From Clostridia bacterium (GTDB lineage: Bacteria > Bacillota > Clostridia > Oscillospirales > Acutalibacteraceae): a DNA stretch of 38,563 bases. A model generated the notes under the pieces. The model did not search any database. It saw only the letters and a program-made list of their open reading frames with translations, and was not told the origin of the DNA. The stretch's first letter is position 1; every line of letters begins with the position of its first letter. This document shows positions 17,899-25,681 of this stretch, piece by piece. The stretch is from contig JAFWZS010000032.1 in assembly GCA_017522205.1 (NCBI GenBank), positions 1 to 38,563 on the forward strand. The letters run 5' to 3'. The position numbers were made by a program, and so were the translations under genes.

Positions 17899-17930
17899 AA
17901 ATGCAAAATGCAAAGTGCAAAATGCAAAAT
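17899..17930. repeat. Partial TGCAAAA element end (third copy)
   Basis: AAATGCAAAATGCA (17899-17912), GTGC spacer and AAAATGCAAAAT (17919-17930) match the left terminus of copy 1 almost base for base, but the rest of the element is missing: the next bases (AATAGGTGAACACG) differ from the TGCGCC border. It lies in the dusB leader, 18 nt before the dusB start codon. Confidence 0.75.
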
Positions 17931-18025
17931 AATAGGTGAACACGTAGTTATCCCCTACGTATTTTATTATTATACCATATAAAATTAGGAATTGCACTAT
18001 CTGATTTAATATTTTCTCTTTTCAC

Positions 18026-18054
18026 TTGACAAGTTTGTTTAATGCATATATAAT
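18026..18054 (+). promoter_or_regulatory. Promoter of the arsR-CDF operon
   Basis: Perfect sigma-A consensus: TTGACA (18026-18031), 17-nt spacer, TATAAT (18049-18054). A consensus promoter is what tight repression needs; the operator follows at once. Confidence 0.92.
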
Positions 18055-18057
18055 AAC

Positions 18058-18077
18058 ATTTGAACAATTGTTCAAAT
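18058..18077. promoter_or_regulatory. ArsR/SmtB-type operator, perfect 20-bp palindrome
   Basis: ATTTGAACAATTGTTCAAAT is a perfect inverted repeat beginning 3 bp after the -10 box, covering the transcription start. The half-site TGAACA is the typical one bound by zinc-sensing ArsR-family repressors (SmtB/CzrA group). The adjacent regulator gene is the obvious ligand-responsive repressor. Confidence 0.88.
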
Positions 18078-18098
18078 ATAATGTTTTGAGGTGTCTTT

Positions 18099-18458
18099 AT
18101 GATAAATAAATCTGACAACGGCTCTGATTTTCTTATACTTCAGAGTGAGACGGCAGAAAGAGTAATTGACGCTCAGCCTGACGAGGATGTGCTTTTTGAC
18201 CTTGCAGAGCTTTTTAAAATTTTCGGTGACTCCAACCGAATCCGTATTCTCTATGCCCTTTCAGGTGTGGAGCTTTGTGTGAGTGACCTTGCGAGAATTC
18301 TTTCACTTTCAACCTCTGCAGTAAGCCATCAGCTGAGAATACTGAAAGCTTCAAAGCTTGTACGCTGCAGACGTGAGGGAAAAATAATTTTCTATATGCT
18401 TGACGACGACCACGTAAGAGATATTATCAATCTCGGTCTTGAACACGTAATTGAATGA
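18099..18458 (+). CDS. ArsR-family zinc-responsive repressor (SmtB-like)
   Basis: Winged-helix metalloregulator predicted to repress its own operon until zinc (or a similar ion) binds. The 119-residue protein has the ArsR core LFKIFGDSNRIRILYAL, the recognition helix STSAVSHQLRILKASKLV and the beta wing RREGKIIFYML. The alpha-5 metal site is intact as D103, H105, H116, E119, the same D-x-H...H-x-x-E arrangement as SmtB. C60-x-x-D63 in ELCVSDLA matches the alpha-3N ligands C61/D64 of SmtB. It lies behind a consensus promoter and operator and overlaps the exporter frame, so regulation by Zn(II) of the exporter is a firm inference. The exact metal is not proven. Confidence 0.93.
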   Translation: MINKSDNGSDFLILQSETAERVIDAQPDEDVLFDLAELFKIFGDSNRIRILYALSGVELCVSDLARILSLSTSAVSHQLRILKASKLVRCRREGKIIFYMLDDDHVRDIINLGLEHVIE

Positions 18459-18466
18459 GGTGCTCT

Positions 18467-19363
18467 ATGAAAGGTAAAACAGAAAAAAATATTCTTATAG
18501 CTTTTTTATTAAACTTGTCATTTTCAGTAATTGAATTTATAGGCGGTATTATCACGGGCAGCGTTGCAATCATATCTGACAGTGTTCACGACCTTGGTGA
18601 TGCACTGAGTATCGGTACTGCGTTTTTTCTTGAAAGAAAGAGCAAAAAAGCTCCCGACGAGAAATACACCTACGGTTATATGCGTTATTCTGTTTTGGGC
18701 AGTATTATAACAACGGTAATTCTTCTTTTCGGCTCACTTGCAGTTATTTATAATGCAGTTCTCAGAATCATCACACCCACCGAAATCAACTATGACGGTA
18801 TGATTATTTTTGCCGTTCTGGGTGCTTTGATAAACTTTGCGGCTGCATATTTTACCCGTGAGGGTGATTCGCTTAACCAGAAGGCAGTTAATCTTCACAT
18901 GCTTGAGGATGTTCTCGGTTGGGTTGTTGTACTTCTCGGTGCAGTTATTATGAGGTTTACGGATATCGGGGTTATTGACCCTCTTATGTCAATCGGTGTT
19001 GCTTTGTTCATACTCATAAACGCTGCAAAAGGGTTTAAAGAGGTTCTTGACATTTTTCTTGAAAAAACACCTGACGGCATTGATATAAGTGAGCTGAAAG
19101 AACATCTGACCTCAATTGAGGGTGTAAGTGAAGTACACCATATTCACATAAGAAGCATCGACGGATACAATAATTATATCACCCTTCACGTTGTTGCACG
19201 TGGTGACGGACACGAGATTAAGCACAAGGTAAGAGAAGAGCTCAGTGAACACGGAATAAATCACGCAACAATTGAGCTTGAAGATGAAGATGAGCACTGC
19301 CACGAAAAGGAGTGCCACGTAAAGCACTCAGAGGCAGGACACCATCATCACCATCATCATTAA
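18467..19363 (+). CDS. CDF-family zinc/cation efflux transporter with C-terminal His7 tail
   Basis: Proton-coupled exporter of divalent metal at the cytoplasmic membrane. The 298-residue product has six membrane segments, the transport-site motifs H41-D-L-G-D45 in TM2 and H144-M-L-E-D148 in TM5 (the HxxxD pair associated with Zn specificity), and a cytoplasmic ferredoxin-like domain (HLTSIEGVSEVHHIHIRSIDG). The tail has several His/Cys/Glu residues and ends in seven histidines, likely a metal-sensing or buffering extension. ATG 18467 is preferred because GAGGTG lies 4 nt before it; ATG 18455 (ATGA overlap with the repressor stop) would add four residues. The TAA stop overlaps the repeat element that follows. 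Confidence 0.94.
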   Translation: MKGKTEKNILIAFLLNLSFSVIEFIGGIITGSVAIISDSVHDLGDALSIGTAFFLERKSKKAPDEKYTYGYMRYSVLGSIITTVILLFGSLAVIYNAVLRIITPTEINYDGMIIFAVLGALINFAAAYFTREGDSLNQKAVNLHMLEDVLGWVVVLLGAVIMRFTDIGVIDPLMSIGVALFILINAAKGFKEVLDIFLEKTPDGIDISELKEHLTSIEGVSEVHHIHIRSIDGYNNYITLHVVARGDGHEIKHKVREELSEHGINHATIELEDEDEHCHEKECHVKHSEAGHHHHHHH

Positions 19364-19501
19364 ATGCAAAATGCAAAAGGCAAAATGCAAAATGACTGAC
19401 GAAAAATTTAATTACAACAAAAAAAGAGACATCCTACCTCATATGGCGGGATGTCTTTGCATTAATTTATCAAACTGTGGCGCAATTTTGCATTTTGCAT
19501 T
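19362..19501. repeat. TGCAAAA inverted-repeat element, copy 2 (140 bp, MITE-like, with terminator hairpin)
   Basis: Ends AAATGCAAAATGCA (from 19362) and tgcattttgcat(t) (to 19501) are inverted repeats; inner borders AATGAC and GGCGCAATTTTG match copy 1 in reverse orientation. The centre holds agacatcc/ggatgtct (19427-19434 with 19449-19456) flanked by an A-run on the left and TTTG on the right, usable as a terminator from both sides. It fills the whole space between the convergent CDF and GDPD genes: its left end overlaps the CDF TAA and its right end the GDPD TGA. Confidence 0.82.
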
Positions 19502-20220
19502 CAACGAAGTTTTTCAATCATTCTGTCGGGGAAGTTGCCGATAAGAGCATCTACACCTAAAGCTGAAAGACGTTCGATGTCCTTATACTCATTTACTGTC
19601 CAGGTGTTGATTTCACATCCTGCAGAATGCATTTCGTCAACAATCTCTTTTGTGAGACTGCAATGAATGGGATGGCAGCACTGAACATTCTGGGCTGCAG
19701 TATACTTTCCGTAATCAATAAGCCAGCTTTCTGAAAGGAAGCCACGCTTGATTTCGGGAGCAATCTCCTCACAGCGTTTTACTGTAAAGTGATTGAAGGA
19801 TGAAAGGATAATTCTGTCCTCTAAGCCGTACTCTTTTATCATATCAATAGTTCTCTGCTCAATTGTAGGATATTCAAAAATGCCTGTTTTGAGCTCGATA
19901 TTTGTGATTACATCTGTATCCTTAACAAGCTCGAAGTACTCTCTCAGAGTGGGAATTCCGCAAAAACCGTAAACACCTCTGAATGAGGCTGAGGCATCAA
20001 ACTTTTTAAGCTCATCATAGGTCATATCTCTTACAAGGCCTTCACCGTCGCAGGTACGTCTGATATCCTCGTCGTGAATGATTACAAGCACGTTATCCTT
20101 TGTAAGGTGTACATCCATTTCGATTCCGTCAACACCGATTTCAACTGCCTTTTCAAAAGCAAGCATTGTGTTTTCGGGATATTTTCCTGAAAAGCCTCTA
20201 TGGGCAAAAATCTTTGACAT
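19501..20220 (-). CDS. Glycerophosphodiester phosphodiesterase
   Basis: Hydrolyses glycerophosphodiesters to glycerol 3-phosphate and an alcohol. The 239-residue protein is a single GDPD TIM barrel with the family catalytic set: H7-R8 in AHRGFSGKYPENT, E34 and D36 in GIEMDVHLTKD, and H49 in VIIHDE. ELKTG and the late INTWTVNE segment are also typical. There is no signal peptide, so it should act in the cytoplasm, possibly recycling phospholipid head-group diesters. ATG 20220 follows AAAAGGAG. It stands alone between the zinc operon and a long non-coding stretch. Confidence 0.93.
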   Translation of the reverse strand: MSKIFAHRGFSGKYPENTMLAFEKAVEIGVDGIEMDVHLTKDNVLVIIHDEDIRRTCDGEGLVRDMTYDELKKFDASASFRGVYGFCGIPTLREYFELVKDTDVITNIELKTGIFEYPTIEQRTIDMIKEYGLEDRIILSSFNHFTVKRCEEIAPEIKRGFLSESWLIDYGKYTAAQNVQCCHPIHCSLTKEIVDEMHSAGCEINTWTVNEYKDIERLSALGVDALIGNFPDRMIEKLR

Positions 20221-20732
20221 AATAATTTCTCCTTTTTTATTGTAGTATATTGCAAAACTATCCCCTTCAAGGCAATAATTAACTTAAGATGAAAAACTCT
20301 GCCTTCATCTGCTCGAGCCGCATGGCTTTTACTTTTGTCTTGCGTGACAAAAGTAAACAAAAACACGTTTAACACCACACTACTCCGAGACCATAAAATT
20401 GTCGTTCTGAATAGCTGCACAGATTTCTTTAGGCTCCATTTTCTGCTCACTTTTATCTCAATTGGTAAGCTTGTACCAATCGACAATTTTAAAGCTCTTC
20501 TGCTCAGAGTAACGGTAACAGGGTGATTTATATTTCTGCTTTTAAGAAATGGGATAAATCGTTCCGCTCGTGTGCGGTGTACTCGTAGCGAGTCAATCGT
20601 CTGCTTTATTTTTACTCGTTCTTGCGTTCTTTCTCCCGACAGTCGTTCACCGCTATTTTATTTTCTTTTTGAAAATCTGTAGGGTAAATGCGTAAAACAT
20701 TCCCTGCATGTCGGAGATATTACCGATTGAGA
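20221..20732. other. Gene-free region between polC and GDPD with strong secondary structure
   Basis: This 512-nt stretch has no credible gene. It holds the nested inverted-repeat structure at 20382-20510 (listed separately), a 12-bp hairpin tttacttttgtc/gacaaaagtaaa (20328-20339 with 20346-20357, 6-nt loop), and a small hairpin actcg/cgagt (20581-20593). Open frames of 60-130 codons cross it on both strands but lack start sites and family motifs. The GDPD RBS lies at its left edge; a weak TTGAAG...TATACT (15-nt spacer) is the only promoter-like pair near that gene. No convincing terminator for polC was seen. Confidence 0.6.
20382..20510 (-). ncRNA. Candidate structured RNA element
   Basis: Nested pairings enclose about 130 nt: outer stem 20382-20389 with 20503-20510, then an 11-bp perfect stem 20394-20404 with 20481-20491 (taaaattgtcg/cgacaatttta), then an apical hairpin attggta/taccaat (20461-20467 with 20474-20480). 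The outer stem pairs fully on the minus strand only, using one G-U wobble; on the plus strand the same position is a C-A mismatch. This points to the minus strand as the folded RNA, the direction of polC and GDPD. No known riboswitch or RNA family was recognised. Confidence 0.5.
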
Positions 20733-23700
20733 TTACATTTCAAACAGGCTCATCTGTCTTGTTTCGGGAAGTCCGCTGAGGGCACCAACCTGTCTGAGCA
20801 TTTCGATTGTTGAAGACGAGGCTGATGCTCTCTGTGCAAAGTCGTCGATTGAAACAAACTCGGTTATACCCTCTCTCGCCTTTGCAAGAGCGATTGCAGC
20901 GTTATCGCCTACACCGCTGAGAGCACCGAAGGGCATTCTGATTTTGCCGTCCTCAATCTTATAAACAAGAGCGTCTGACTTATAAATATCAATGGGCAGA
21001 AATTCAATACCTCTTGCCATCATTTCATTTACAACCTGAAGCGACGGATACATATTCTGCTCTTTTGGTGCTGCATCCTTACCCTTCATTTTGATTTCAG
21101 ACATAAGGCGCTTTACGGCATCTCTGCCCTTCATAACGGCAAGAGCATCAATATCACCGCCACGAACGGTCATAAAGGCTGCGTAGTATTCCAGCTTATG
21201 GTAAATCTTGTACCAACCAAGTCTCAACGCCGCACTTACATACGCTGCTGCGTGAGCCTTCGGGAACATATACTGAATTTTGAAGCAGGAATCAATATAC
21301 CATTGCTCAACACCGTTTTCCTTCATTATCTGAATATGCTCATCGGTAAGGAGCTTTGTAGCTTTACCCTTACGGACAATTTCCATAATTTTGAAAGCAA
21401 CGCTTGGCTCAACACCCTTATGCATAAGGTAAACCATAATATTGTCTCGGGTACCGATAACGCTTGAAATTGTACAGATACCGTCTTTGATAAGGTCCTG
21501 AGCATTACCGAGCCACACACCCGTTCCGTGTGACAAACCTGAAATCTGCAGAAGGTCTGAGAAGTTCTTGGGCTGAGCATCAAGAAGCATTTGAATTACA
21601 AAGGGGGTGCCCATTTCGGGGATTGAAAGTGTGCCCGTGGGACAGTCAATATCCTCTGCCGTAACACCTAAAGGCTCGGGAGAAAGAAGCATTTCGTAAA
21701 CCTTGGGATCGCAGATATCCGTATCCATTACGGGAATGCCCGTAAGGTCTTCAAGGTGCTTATAAAGTGTGGGAACATCATGGCCCAGATTATCCAGCTT
21801 CAGGATTGTATCGTGAAGTGCGTGGAAGTCAAAGTGGGTTGTTCTTGTGTCTGATTTAGGGTCGTCGGCAGGATGCTGAATAGGTGTGAAATCTGAATAT
21901 TCAAAGGCATCGGGAACAACAACCATACCGCCGGGGTGCTGGCCTGTTGTTCTCTTTACGCCTGTGCAGCCCTTGGTAAGTCTGCTTTCTTCTGCTCTGC
22001 TGACTGAAATTCCTCTTTCATCAAGGTATTTTTTAACGTAACCGAAAGCAGTTTTGTCCGCAACGGAAGCAATTGTACCTGCCTTGAAAACGTGGCCGTC
22101 ACCGAAAAGAGTTTCAGTATATTTGTGGGCTCTTGACTGATATTCACCTGAGAAGTTAAGGTCAATATCAGGGCTCTTGTCACCCTTGAAGCCCAGGAAG
22201 GTTTCAAAGGGGATGTCGTGACCGTCACGGAGCATAGGTGTTCCGCACTCGGGACAATCCTTCGGAGGAAGGTCATAGCCTGAACCGAATTCACCCTTAA
22301 GGAAGAATTCGTTGTGCTTGCAATTAGGACAACGGTAGTGAGGTGCAAGGGGGTTAACCTCGGAAATACCCGAAGCGTTTGCAACATAAGACGAGCCTAC
22401 CGAGCCTCGTGAACCTACAAGATAACCGTGATCCTCAGAGTTTTTAACAAGCTTCTGAGCAATCATATAAAGAACGCCGAAGCCGTGCTTGATAATTGAT
22501 GTGAGCTCCTTTTCAAGTCTCGTTGCAACATATTCGGGAACAGGGTCACCGTAAAGATTCTTCGCCTTTTCCCAGCAAAGTCTTGTAAGTTCTTCGTCTG
22601 CACCCTCAAGTGACGGCGGAAAGTTACCGCTTGGAATGGGAATGATTTTTTCAATCATATCCGCAATTTTGTTTGTATTGGTAATAACAATTTCTTTTGC
22701 AGTTTCTTCACCGAGATAGCTGAACTCAGAGAGCATCTCTTCAGTTGTTCTGAAATAAAGAGGTGCCTGCTGGTCAGCATCAGTAAAGCCCTGACCTGCC
22801 ATAAGAATCGCTCTGTAGCGTGAATCTTCGGGGTCAATGAAATGCACGTCGCAGGTTGCAACGGTCATTTTTCCGAGAGCATCTGCAATATGGATAACCT
22901 TGCGGTTGAACTGCTGAATATCCTCAACGGAGTTTACATGAGGGAACTTATCGGAACGGATCATATATTCGTTGTTACCGCAGGGCTGAATTTCAAGATA
23001 GTCATAGAAGGAAGCAATTTTCAGAATTTCCTCGTCGCTCTTACCTTCTGCAATTGCTCTGTAAACCTCACCTGCTTCACAGGCTGAGCCGATTATAAGG
23101 CCCTCACGTCGCTTTATAAGCTCACTCTTGGGAATTATGGGACGTCTGTGGAAATACTGAAGATTGGACAGAGTTATAAGCTCATAGAGATTTTTAAGTC
23201 CGATAAGATTTCGTACAAGGATAATCTGATGGAAGTATTTATTCTTTGCTTTTTTCCAGTCTTCAAAGGAAATCTCAGTATCATCCATAAAGTATGCTTC
23301 CATACCGTAGATGATTTTGATATCCTTGCCTGCCGCTGCAACAGCTTCAGGGTATGCCTGAACAACGCCGTGATCAGTTATGGCAATTGCCTTGTGTCCC
23401 CATTGGATTGCCCGTTTAACAAGCACCTTTGCATCGGTCATACCGTCCATCATAGACATTTTTGTGTGAAGATGAAGCTCAACTCGTTTTTCCTCTGCAG
23501 TATCCTTTTTGGGTATTCTTTCAACAAGGTTAATGGCACGTGGGGTGATTACGTTTTCACCGCTGAATTTATCGTAGGAAATGTAGCCCCGTATAAGCAC
23601 AACTGTGCCGTCTTTGACTTTATTCAGAAGCACCTCGCAGTTTTCCTTCTGCTCAAATACTTTACACGAATACGCATAAGTGTTGTCGGTAATGTTGAAA

Positions 23701-24476
23701 AGGATGATATTGCTTCGGTGATCCTTGGTCTCTCTGACATCCAAATCAAAGACCTCACCCCATACGGTGCAGGTTCCTTCGTCAGCGGTTATTTCATTAA
23801 GAGGCTTGGGATTAGTTGTGATTCTTGTGCCGTAAACAGGCTTTGCCGTTTCAAGGTAAAGAGGTATACCGTCAATAATTTTGTGCTTTTTCTCTTTTTC
23901 CTTTGGCGGTGCAAAGTATTCTTCGGGATTAATGCCCTTTGCACGAAGATTGTCTTCTTCAGCCTGACGGAATTGGGAAACGATTTTTTCGTCGTCAAGT
24001 GAAACCTCTGTTTCACCGGTGAATTCAACGGTAACGTTACGGCTGAACTTATGCTTTATGAGCTTTTCTATGTATTCAGCTGCACCCACACTTTTAAGGA
24101 TTTCACCGCCGCCGTGAGAAAGTGCAACAGACAGAACGTTTCCGTCAAAGCCGGCTTTACTGTCACGGAAAAAGCCGTTTGTGGCTGCAATTGCCTCGTT
24201 GGCGTATCTTCCGAGGGAGTTCCAGTATTCCTCCGAAAAAATCTCAGAGGGCATAAAGCTGTTGATTTTCACTGCTTCAACCTGAAGGCTTCTCGCAAGT
24301 TCATAGTCTGCTTTATCATTCAGTTTTTTTGTTATAAGACAAGGAAACATCACGTCGATTTCCACGGTTTTTGTTTCCATTGTTATTCTTACGTTCAGGA
24401 TTTCAGCCTCAGAGAAGACTTCATTAAGCGCTTCGTCTGAAAAATCACCGAACAATTCCTTGAATTTATTGCTCAT
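20733..24476 (-). CDS. polC: DNA polymerase III alpha subunit PolC, lacking the exonuclease domain
   Basis: Replicative polymerase of Firmicutes. The 1247-residue protein has an N-terminal domain (1-200), an OB-fold segment (about 212-318), a PHP domain (from VELHLHTKMSMMDG, 332-; ITDHGVVQAYPEA; GSACEAGEVY; ATCDVHFIDPEDSRYRA), a zinc-binding insertion with CPNC and CPEC (about 710-745), the catalytic PDIDLNFSGEY (about 768-778), DTRTTHFDFHALHDTILKLDNLGHD (about 880-905) and the FPKAHAAAYV helix-hairpin-helix region. PolC is normally about 1430-1460 residues because a DnaQ-like 3'-5' exonuclease is inserted in the PHP domain. Here IIYGMEAYFMDD (389-399) runs straight into TEISFEDWKKAKNKYFHQIILV, and no DxETTG motif occurs anywhere. 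The rest is intact. Last gene of the pyrH operon; RBS GGAG. Confidence 0.96.
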   Translation of the reverse strand: MSNKFKELFGDFSDEALNEVFSEAEILNVRITMETKTVEIDVMFPCLITKKLNDKADYELARSLQVEAVKINSFMPSEIFSEEYWNSLGRYANEAIAATNGFFRDSKAGFDGNVLSVALSHGGGEILKSVGAAEYIEKLIKHKFSRNVTVEFTGETEVSLDDEKIVSQFRQAEEDNLRAKGINPEEYFAPPKEKEKKHKIIDGIPLYLETAKPVYGTRITTNPKPLNEITADEGTCTVWGEVFDLDVRETKDHRSNIILFNITDNTYAYSCKVFEQKENCEVLLNKVKDGTVVLIRGYISYDKFSGENVITPRAINLVERIPKKDTAEEKRVELHLHTKMSMMDGMTDAKVLVKRAIQWGHKAIAITDHGVVQAYPEAVAAAGKDIKIIYGMEAYFMDDTEISFEDWKKAKNKYFHQIILVRNLIGLKNLYELITLSNLQYFHRRPIIPKSELIKRREGLIIGSACEAGEVYRAIAEGKSDEEILKIASFYDYLEIQPCGNNEYMIRSDKFPHVNSVEDIQQFNRKVIHIADALGKMTVATCDVHFIDPEDSRYRAILMAGQGFTDADQQAPLYFRTTEEMLSEFSYLGEETAKEIVITNTNKIADMIEKIIPIPSGNFPPSLEGADEELTRLCWEKAKNLYGDPVPEYVATRLEKELTSIIKHGFGVLYMIAQKLVKNSEDHGYLVGSRGSVGSSYVANASGISEVNPLAPHYRCPNCKHNEFFLKGEFGSGYDLPPKDCPECGTPMLRDGHDIPFETFLGFKGDKSPDIDLNFSGEYQSRAHKYTETLFGDGHVFKAGTIASVADKTAFGYVKKYLDERGISVSRAEESRLTKGCTGVKRTTGQHPGGMVVVPDAFEYSDFTPIQHPADDPKSDTRTTHFDFHALHDTILKLDNLGHDVPTLYKHLEDLTGIPVMDTDICDPKVYEMLLSPEPLGVTAEDIDCPTGTLSIPEMGTPFVIQMLLDAQPKNFSDLLQISGLSHGTGVWLGNAQDLIKDGICTISSVIGTRDNIMVYLMHKGVEPSVAFKIMEIVRKGKATKLLTDEHIQIMKENGVEQWYIDSCFKIQYMFPKAHAAAYVSAALRLGWYKIYHKLEYYAAFMTVRGGDIDALAVMKGRDAVKRLMSEIKMKGKDAAPKEQNMYPSLQVVNEMMARGIEFLPIDIYKSDALVYKIEDGKIRMPFGALSGVGDNAAIALAKAREGITEFVSIDDFAQRASASSSTIEMLRQVGALSGLPETRQMSLFEM

Positions 24477-24492
24477 TATTTTCTCCGTTATA

Positions 24493-25545
24493 TCAGATAA
24501 GTTCGATTTCTTTCATAAGTTCCTCAACAATTCTTTCCTGAGGTACTTTCCTGAGAATTTCTCCTTTTTTGAAAATGAGGCCTTCACCGTCACCGCCTGC
24601 AACACCGATGTCGGCTTCCTTTGCTTCACCGGGGCCGTTTACTGCACAGCCCATAACTGCAACAGTGATATTCTTTTTTACATTTCTCAGCTTTTCTTCA
24701 ATTTCGTTTGCAAGAGAGATAAGGTCAATTTTTGTTCTTCCGCAAGTTGGACAGGAAACAAGTGTGGGAGTTTCCTTGTAAAGCCCGATACCTTTCAGAA
24801 TATCAAAGCCTGCATAAACCTCTTTCACAGGGTCGTCAGTAAGAGAAACTCTGATTGTGTCACCGATACCTCTTGTAAGAAGTGAACCGATGCCGATTGA
24901 GGATTTGATAACACCCATTCGCTCTGTGCCCGATTCTGTTACACCTAAATGAAGGGGATAATTGCACATTTTCCCTACTCTTTCATAGGCTTCAATCATT
25001 GAAAGCACATTGGAGGATTTGATTGAAATTACAATATCGTCAAAGTCGAATTTTTGCAGAAGTCTTACGTGGTACATAGCACTTTCAGCCATAGCCTCCG
25101 GTGTTGGACCGCCGAAACGGGCGAGAATCTCTTTTTCAACCGAGCCTGAGTTTACACCGATTCTTATGGGCACGCCCTTAAGTCGGCATATATCTGCAAC
25201 GGCCTTCACGTTTTCGTCAGCACCGATGTTGCCCGGATTGATTCTCACCTTGTCTACTCCTGCAGCTATGCTTTCGAGAGCAAGCTTATAGTTGAAGTGA
25301 ATGTCGGCAACAATGGGTGCCTTCACGTTTTCTTTGAGCGCCGCAACCGTTTTCACACTTTCCATATCGGGCACAGCCACACGTATAATCTGACAGCCTG
25401 CTTCTTCAAGGCGCTTTGCCTGAAGAACATTGCCCTCAATATCGTGAGCCGGAACGTTAAGCATTGACTGAACGGTTATACCGCTATTCCCGCCTATAAA
25501 GAGATTTCCGACCTTTACTTTTTTTGTTTCACGTCTGTTAATCAT
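24493..25545 (-). CDS. ispG: 4-hydroxy-3-methylbut-2-enyl-diphosphate synthase IspG
   Basis: [4Fe-4S] enzyme of the non-mevalonate (MEP) isoprenoid pathway that converts MEcPP to HMBPP. The 350-residue protein has the TIM-barrel N-terminal part (GGNSGITVQSMLNVPAHD, VADIHFNYKLAL, VRINPGNIG, PIRIGVNSGS) and the C-terminal cluster-binding part with SCPTCGRTKIDL and MGCAVNGPGEAKEADIGVAGG, which supply the three cysteines. ATG 25545 follows AAGGTGAT. It lies between rseP and polC in the place where proS sits in Bacillus; dxr of the same pathway is two genes upstream. Confidence 0.97.
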   Translation of the reverse strand: MINRRETKKVKVGNLFIGGNSGITVQSMLNVPAHDIEGNVLQAKRLEEAGCQIIRVAVPDMESVKTVAALKENVKAPIVADIHFNYKLALESIAAGVDKVRINPGNIGADENVKAVADICRLKGVPIRIGVNSGSVEKEILARFGGPTPEAMAESAMYHVRLLQKFDFDDIVISIKSSNVLSMIEAYERVGKMCNYPLHLGVTESGTERMGVIKSSIGIGSLLTRGIGDTIRVSLTDDPVKEVYAGFDILKGIGLYKETPTLVSCPTCGRTKIDLISLANEIEEKLRNVKKNITVAVMGCAVNGPGEAKEADIGVAGGDGEGLIFKKGEILRKVPQERIVEELMKEIELI

Positions 25546-25681
25546 AAATTATCACCTTGAATAAGAGGAAATATTCAGCATTTTAATGCGAGAAGATTTT
25601 TCTTGCAACAAGAAGAAAACCGCAAGTCATACGAGTGTATTACGAGGATTTTCGACGCAGTTGCAGGGAAAATATTCCGCA
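25546..25681 (-). other. Leader between rseP and ispG with direct repeat and hairpins
   Basis: This 136-nt gap is long for this otherwise tight operon. Its two ends carry a near-direct repeat (GGAAATATTCAGCATTTTAAT near 25567 and GGAAAATATTCCGCATTAAT near 25665). Between them are small hairpins gcatt/aatgc (25578-25589) and ttcttg/caagaa (about 25600-25614). No promoter, terminator or known riboswitch was recognised. It may be an inserted small repeat unit. Confidence 0.4.

Noticed and set aside
17882..17920. N-terminal extension of DusB (MHFAFCISVRSVF)
   Set aside because: These codons are the TGCAAAA repeat plus leader. The SD CGGAGTG points to ATG 17881, where the family sequence begins.
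19340..19363. His7 tail of the CDF exporter as an engineered tag
   Set aside because: It follows a natural His/Cys-rich tail, is common in metal exporters, and is followed by native intergenic sequence.
14117..19501. CRISPR array made of TGCAAAA repeats
   Set aside because: The repeats are short, directly adjacent, inverted at element ends and separated by genes; there are no regular spacers and no cas genes.
20082..20526. Open frames of 134 (minus) and 63 (plus) codons crossing the polC-GDPD gap
   Set aside because: They run through inverted repeats, one overlaps the GDPD gene in another frame, and neither has an SD site or recognisable domain. The region is better explained as structured non-coding DNA.
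23148..24002. 284-codon plus-strand open frame opposite polC
   Set aside because: It lies wholly inside the well-supported polC frame, has no RBS or family motif, and is Cys/Phe-rich as expected of an antisense reading.
24460..24885. 141-codon plus-strand frame over the polC-ispG junction
   Set aside because: Antisense to two well-supported genes, with no promoter or RBS.
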